Below, one piece after another: positions 41,197 to 45,037 of a DNA stretch of 45,037 bases. This DNA comes from Granulosicoccus sp964352535. Its GTDB lineage: Bacteria; Pseudomonadota; Gammaproteobacteria; Granulosicoccales; Granulosicoccaceae. Every line of letters starts with the position of its first letter. The first letter of the stretch is position 1. The position numbers were made by a program, and so were the translations under genes. The notes beneath the pieces were generated by a model that was not told where the DNA came from, ran no database searches, and was given only the letters and a program-made list of their open reading frames with translations. The DNA lies in the NCBI GenBank assembly GCA_964352535.1, contig CAYGSW010000008.1, positions 1 to 45,037 on the forward strand, in the 5' to 3' direction.

Positions 41197-43824
41197 ATGC
41201 AGGACCAATACGATTTTCGCCGCACTGAGGCTGATGTACAAGCGCTGTGGGAGGCTAATGATGCCTTCAGCGTTACAGAGGATCCAACGCGTCCCAAGTA
41301 CTACTGCCTCTGCATGTTTCCTTATCCTAGTGGCAGCTTGCACATGGGGCATGTCCGTAATTACACCATTGGTGATGTCGTGTCGCGGTACAAGCGCATG
41401 CGGGGATTCAATGTGTTGCAGCCCATGGGCTGGGATGCCTTTGGTTTGCCTGCTGAAAACGCGGCCATCAACAATAACAGAGCGCCCGCTGAATGGACTT
41501 ATTCCAACATCAACGACATGCGCGAGCAACTCCAGAAGTTGGGTTTCGCGTATGACTGGTCACGTGAGCTGGCAACCTGCACGCCTGAGTATTACAAGTG
41601 GGAGCAGTGGTTTTTCACGCAACTCGTGCAAAAGGGCCTGGCGTACAAGAAAATGGCGGTGGTCAACTGGGATCCGGTTGAAGGTACGGTGCTGGCCAAT
41701 GAGCAGGTGGATGCCAATGGCTGTGGTTGGCGTTCGGGTGCCAAGGTTGAGCGGCGAGAGATACCGCAGTGGTTTTTGAAAATCACACAATATGCCGACG
41801 AATTGCTGGAAGAGACTGACAAGCTGGAAGGCTGGCCAGAGGCCGTTCGCACGCAACAGAAAAACTGGATTGGACGCTCTGAAGGTGTTGAGTTTGATTT
41901 CAAACTGGTTGGGCGTGGGGATTCAGCGCTGGACATCACTGACGACGGCAAGGCCGACGCCATCAGGGTCTACACCACTCGCCCCGATACGGTGGCAGGT
42001 GTCACCTACATGGCGGTGGCTGCTGAGCATCCGGTGGCGCGTGCCATGGCAAAACGTAACTCCGAAGTTGCTGACTTTGTTGCGCAATGCACCAGCATGG
42101 GTACCTCTGAGGCTGTCATCGAGTCCATGGAAAAACGTGGTGTGCCGTTGGGCATAGAGGCGATTAATCCTGTTTCGGGTGAAAGAGTTCCGGTATACGT
42201 CGCCAACTTTGTATTGATCACTTATGGCACAGGTGCTGTTATGGCGGTGCCCGGGCACGATCAGCGCGACTGGGAATTTGCGACAAAGTACGGCCTGCCC
42301 ATCAAACAGGTGGTGCAGTCATGCAATGATCCTGTGGATGTCAGTGAGGGTCCTTTCGTCGCGAAGGAAAATACGGTAACCATTAATTCCGGCCAGTTCG
42401 ACGGACTGGCGTACACCGAAGCCTTTGAAGCCACGGCCGACCACCTGGTCGCCGCTGCCAATGGAACACGCAAGACCAACTATCGACTGCGCGACTGGGG
42501 AGTGTCTCGTCAGCGCTACTGGGGTTGCCCCATCCCCATCATCTATGACGAAGAGGGCAATGTGCATGTGGTGCCTGAGGAAGATCTTCCTGTGCTGTTG
42601 CCAGAAGATGTGGCGTATTCGGGTGTCACATCACCCATCAAGGAAGATCCGGATTTTATCAATACAACCGTGCCCGGAACCGACAAGCCCGGTACGCGTG
42701 AAACCGATACATTCGATACCTTCTTCGAGTCCAGCTGGTACTTCGCGCGTTTTTGCTGCCCTGATGCTGACGCGATGGTGGATGAGCGTGCCAACTACTG
42801 GCTGCCGGTCGATCAATACATCGGTGGGGTCGAGCATGCCGTGTTGCATCTGTTGTACGCCCGCTTTTTTCACAAGTTGATGCGCGATGTAGGGCTCCTC
42901 GTCTCAGATGAACCGTTCACGCGCTTGCTGACTCAAGGTATGGTCATTGCCGAATCGTTCTACCGTGAGGATGACGGCGGCAAGAAGGAATATTTCAATC
43001 GTCGCGAGCTGGACATCACGTACGACGACAAGGGGCGTATTAACGGAGCCACACTCACCGCAGACGGTCAGCCTGTCACAGTGGGTCGCGTCGAAAAAAT
43101 GTCCAAGTCCAAGAACAACGGCGTTGATCCACTGGAGATGATCAAACGCTATGGCGCCGATACCATGCGTCTGTTTTCCATGAGCGATACACCGCCTCAC
43201 CAGTCACTGGAGTGGAAGGAGGGCGGTGTGGAAGGCATGCACCGTTTTCTGAAACGCGTGTGGCGCGAGTTAAGCGCACTGGATGACTCGTTCAAGGCGG
43301 TGACGCTGGAACCGGACGCTCTCAATGCAGACCAGAAAGCGCTGAGGCGCAAGACGCATGAAACCATCGCCAAGGTGAGTGATGACATTGAACGCCGCAT
43401 GACATTCAACACAGCCATTGCCTCCATGATGGAGCTGTTCAATGAGATCACACGCTTTGACGATCGCAGTGAGGGTGGCAAGGCAGTGATGTTCGAAGCC
43501 AGCAGCGCGCTGGTTCGATTGTTGAGTCCATTTGTTCCGCATATTGCACACGAGTTGTGGACAGGACTGGGTTATCAAAGTGCGTTGATCGATGAAGCCT
43601 GGCCAGAGGTTGACGAAGAGGCGTTAACGCGTGATGAAATCGAACTGGTTGTACAGGTGAATGGCAAACGTCGTTCATCGATCACAGTGTCAGCGGATGC
43701 TTCAAAGGAAGAGTGTGAAACAGCAGCCAAGGCTGATGAGGGAGTTCAGAAACACATAGACGGTTTGAATGTCGTGAAGGTTATTGTCGTGCCCGGCCGA
43801 TTGGTGAATATCGTTGCCAAATAG
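41197..43824 (+). CDS. leuS: Leucyl-tRNA synthetase
   Basis: The 875-residue enzyme charges tRNA-Leu with leucine in the cytoplasm. It is full length for bacterial LeuS (about 860). It has the HIGH variant HMGH (49-52, in YPSGSLHMGHVRNY) and the editing CP1 domain with YTTRPDTVAGVTYMAVAAEHP and GTGAVMAVPGHDQRDWEFA. The leucine-specific zinc-like and SSWYFARF region, KMSKS (634-638) and the C-terminal anticodon and tRNA-binding part ending VIVVPGRLVNIV complete it. TATATT at 41117-41122 is a possible -10 for it, but no good -35 is visible. It lies 150 bases after the PPTase gene. lptE and holA, frequent downstream neighbours in gammaproteobacteria, are absent; an EamA transporter follows instead. 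Confidence 0.97.
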   Translation: MQDQYDFRRTEADVQALWEANDAFSVTEDPTRPKYYCLCMFPYPSGSLHMGHVRNYTIGDVVSRYKRMRGFNVLQPMGWDAFGLPAENAAINNNRAPAEWTYSNINDMREQLQKLGFAYDWSRELATCTPEYYKWEQWFFTQLVQKGLAYKKMAVVNWDPVEGTVLANEQVDANGCGWRSGAKVERREIPQWFLKITQYADELLEETDKLEGWPEAVRTQQKNWIGRSEGVEFDFKLVGRGDSALDITDDGKADAIRVYTTRPDTVAGVTYMAVAAEHPVARAMAKRNSEVADFVAQCTSMGTSEAVIESMEKRGVPLGIEAINPVSGERVPVYVANFVLITYGTGAVMAVPGHDQRDWEFATKYGLPIKQVVQSCNDPVDVSEGPFVAKENTVTINSGQFDGLAYTEAFEATADHLVAAANGTRKTNYRLRDWGVSRQRYWGCPIPIIYDEEGNVHVVPEEDLPVLLPEDVAYSGVTSPIKEDPDFINTTVPGTDKPGTRETDTFDTFFESSWYFARFCCPDADAMVDERANYWLPVDQYIGGVEHAVLHLLYARFFHKLMRDVGLLVSDEPFTRLLTQGMVIAESFYREDDGGKKEYFNRRELDITYDDKGRINGATLTADGQPVTVGRVEKMSKSKNNGVDPLEMIKRYGADTMRLFSMSDTPPHQSLEWKEGGVEGMHRFLKRVWRELSALDDSFKAVTLEPDALNADQKALRRKTHETIAKVSDDIERRMTFNTAIASMMELFNEITRFDDRSEGGKAVMFEASSALVRLLSPFVPHIAHELWTGLGYQSALIDEAWPEVDEEALTRDEIELVVQVNGKRRSSITVSADASKEECETAAKADEGVQKHIDGLNVVKVIVVPGRLVNIVAK

Positions 43825-43854
43825 CACACACCCTGTGGTCGCACACATCTGGCA

Positions 43855-44763
43855 ATGATTCAACGACAATTCCAGTGGCTGACAGGCAATGCCTACATGC
43901 TGCTCATACTAGCCCCCTTGCTCTGGGGTGGTAATGCGGTGGCTGGCCGTATGGCCACCGAAGACTGGCAACCGTTTACGTTGACATTCTTGCGTTGGCT
44001 GTTTGCCATGCTGATTCTCACACCGTTTGCCATAGGGCCACTCAAGCGTGATTGGCCGGTAATTCGCGAAAACGCCGTGTTGCTGTTCTGTCTTGGCGCA
44101 TTTGGCATGGCGGCGTTCAATCTCACCATGTACCTGGCGTTGAACTTCACCACCGCCATTAATGTGAGCATCGAGCAGGCGTCAATGCCTGCCATGATCA
44201 TGCTGGCCAACTTTTTCCTGTTATCGCAACGCGTGCGTTCGTTACAGATTGTCGGTTTGCTGTTAACCCTGTTTGGTGTTCTAGTAACCACCACGGCGGG
44301 TGAGCCTGCAAAGTTTCTGTCAGAAGGCCTGAACAAGGGCGACGCCATTATGCTGCTTGCTTGTTTTTTCTACGCCGCCTATACCTTTGGTTTACGCTGG
44401 CGCCCCAACATTCACTGGATGAGTTTCATGTGGGTGATAGCGGCAAGTGCTTTCATCATGACCATACCTTTTGCCGGTTGGGAGCTATCCAAGGGGCAAT
44501 TCGAAATGCCTTCGTTCAAAGGCTATCTGGTACTGGTTTATGTTGTGATATTCCCCACCATTGTCAGTCAACTTTCCTGGGCTCGTGGCGTTGAGCTTGT
44601 GGGCAGTAACCGTGCAGGACTATTCATCAATCTGGTGCCTATCTTTGGCTCTATCATGGCAGTACTGATATTGCGCGAAAGTTTTGAGTGGTATCATTTT
44701 GTGGGATTGCTGCTGGTCCTTATCGGTATTGGCATGTCTGAAAAAGCCGCAGACAAGAGCTGA
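43855..44763 (+). CDS. EamA/DMT-family transporter
   Basis: This 302-residue inner-membrane protein of the drug/metabolite transporter superfamily has ten predicted membrane segments in two EamA repeats. The first repeat begins APLLWGGNAVAGRMATEDWQPFTLTFLRWLFAMLILTPFA and ends GLLLTLFGVLVTTTAGE. The second begins GDAIMLLACFFYAAYTFGLRW and ends FVGLLLVLIGIGMSEKA. These are typical; substrates of this branch (amino acids, nucleosides, metabolites) are unknown. It begins 30 bases after leuS on the same strand and may be read through from it. Confidence 0.93.
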   Translation: MIQRQFQWLTGNAYMLLILAPLLWGGNAVAGRMATEDWQPFTLTFLRWLFAMLILTPFAIGPLKRDWPVIRENAVLLFCLGAFGMAAFNLTMYLALNFTTAINVSIEQASMPAMIMLANFFLLSQRVRSLQIVGLLLTLFGVLVTTTAGEPAKFLSEGLNKGDAIMLLACFFYAAYTFGLRWRPNIHWMSFMWVIAASAFIMTIPFAGWELSKGQFEMPSFKGYLVLVYVVIFPTIVSQLSWARGVELVGSNRAGLFINLVPIFGSIMAVLILRESFEWYHFVGLLLVLIGIGMSEKAADKS

Positions 44764-45035
44764 TGGTGAGCCACATCTACGCGATACCGGGCGGGCTGCT
44801 CTGTTGTTGTTAACTTTTCTGTTGTTGTTAACTTTGCAGCCACTGTAATACCTATAAATCGCCTTTGAAGATCGCCTACCAGATAGGAATACTGGCCTGA
44901 CACCGGCTCGGCACAGGATACACGTGTATCCTCTGAAGCGACCACAGAGTTGTGAGGGTTGCAATTGGCTGCGTTGTTATTAGTCGAATCCACGGTCGAA
45001 TTAACGGGCAGCTGGCTATAGCGTATATCGTTGCC
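44694..45035 (-). CDS. Possible C-terminal part of a gene entering from beyond the window
   Basis: On the minus strand one frame stays open from the window edge (first complete codon GGC at 45035) to a stop at 44694. It reads GNDIRYSQLPVNSTVDSTNNNAANCNPHNS... and then SGQYSYLVGDLQRRFIGITVAAK. The composition (Asn/Ser/Thr, two cysteines) looks like a secreted protein rather than noise. The 18-bp tandem repeat is translated as KLTTTE twice, in frame. Against it, the last 70 bases overlap the convergent EamA gene and no family is recognised. Confidence 0.3.
   Translation of the reverse strand, partial: GNDIRYSQLPVNSTVDSTNNNAANCNPHNSVVASEDTRVSCAEPVSGQYSYLVGDLQRRFIGITVAAKLTTTEKLTTTEQPARYRVDVAHHQLLSAAFSDMPIPIRTSSNPTK
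44800..44835. repeat. Perfect 18-bp tandem duplication
   Basis: TCTGTTGTTGTTAACTTT occurs twice head to tail (44800-44817 and 44818-44835) without a mismatch. Being a multiple of three, it keeps the minus-strand frame. It is probably a recent replication slippage event. Confidence 0.9.
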
Positions 45036-45037
45036 AT

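Noticed and set aside
1..45037. tRNA or rRNA genes, CRISPR arrays, phage or transposase genes
   Set aside because: I scanned intergenic regions for T-loop-type GTTCGA motifs, spaced repeats and transposase-like frames and saw none; a tRNAscan or profile search would be needed to exclude them fully.

Overview
The window reads as one stretch of a free-living, probably marine or environmental gammaproteobacterial chromosome. This rests on gene content: an aerobic-type cobaltochelatase pair CobS/CobT, a RutR-type uracil regulator, a second EF-G, leuS, Sfp/EntD-type PPTase, DUF368 and NMT1-type ABC proteins. It also rests on mid-range GC content and dense operons on both strands. The taxonomic placement is inference. 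I see no rRNA, tRNA, CRISPR array, IS transposase or prophage. Two runs of ten N (5301-5310 and 22735-22744) interrupt real genes; the first breaks the frame of fusA only as an assembly artefact.

Left part (1-4190, minus strand). A three-gene set of two different ATP-grasp ligases followed by an MFS-type membrane protein looks like a small biosynthesis-plus-export operon of unknown product. Upstream lies a membrane-anchored retropepsin-like protease. From 4581 on the plus strand come a stand-alone elongation factor G with a long leader and a clear terminator, then a GC-rich structured intergenic region, then cobS-cobT. An HD-domain phosphohydrolase converges on cobT with a 59-bp overlap.

Centre (10683-24848) is a complete-looking reductive pyrimidine catabolism locus. 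preT-preA reduce uracil/thymine, a dihydropyrimidinase opens the ring, an M20-type N-carbamoyl-beta-alanine amidohydrolase releases beta-alanine, and MmsA oxidises the resulting semialdehyde to acyl-CoA. A four-gene NMT1/SsuABC-like ABC importer follows, then a Bcr/CflA-type MFS protein. The TetR-family regulator RutR is divergent from mmsA. A perfect RutR palindrome (TTGACCAAGTGGTCAA) lies in that divergent region and a near-perfect copy overlaps the -35 of a good preT promoter, so the two arms look like one uracil-responsive regulon. A hypoxanthine-DNA glycosylase gene sits inside the locus. The beta-alanine aminotransferase needed to link the steps is not in the window.

Right part (24977-45037) holds a small outer-membrane barrel protein, a DUF368 (undecaprenyl-phosphate translocase family) gene coupled to a phosphoribosyltransferase with a divergent paralogue, and an amino-acid ABC binding protein plus permease without ATPase. 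Next come a PPOX-type flavoprotein, a palindrome-rich intergenic patch that may be a decayed MITE, and an AmiC-like amidase. An acyl-CoA thioesterase is coupled to an 1838-residue tandem double UvrA. A PhyH-type dioxygenase is coupled to a 4'-phosphopantetheinyl transferase, followed by leuS and an EamA transporter. The last 270 bases carry a perfect 18-bp tandem repeat and possibly the end of a gene entering from outside.
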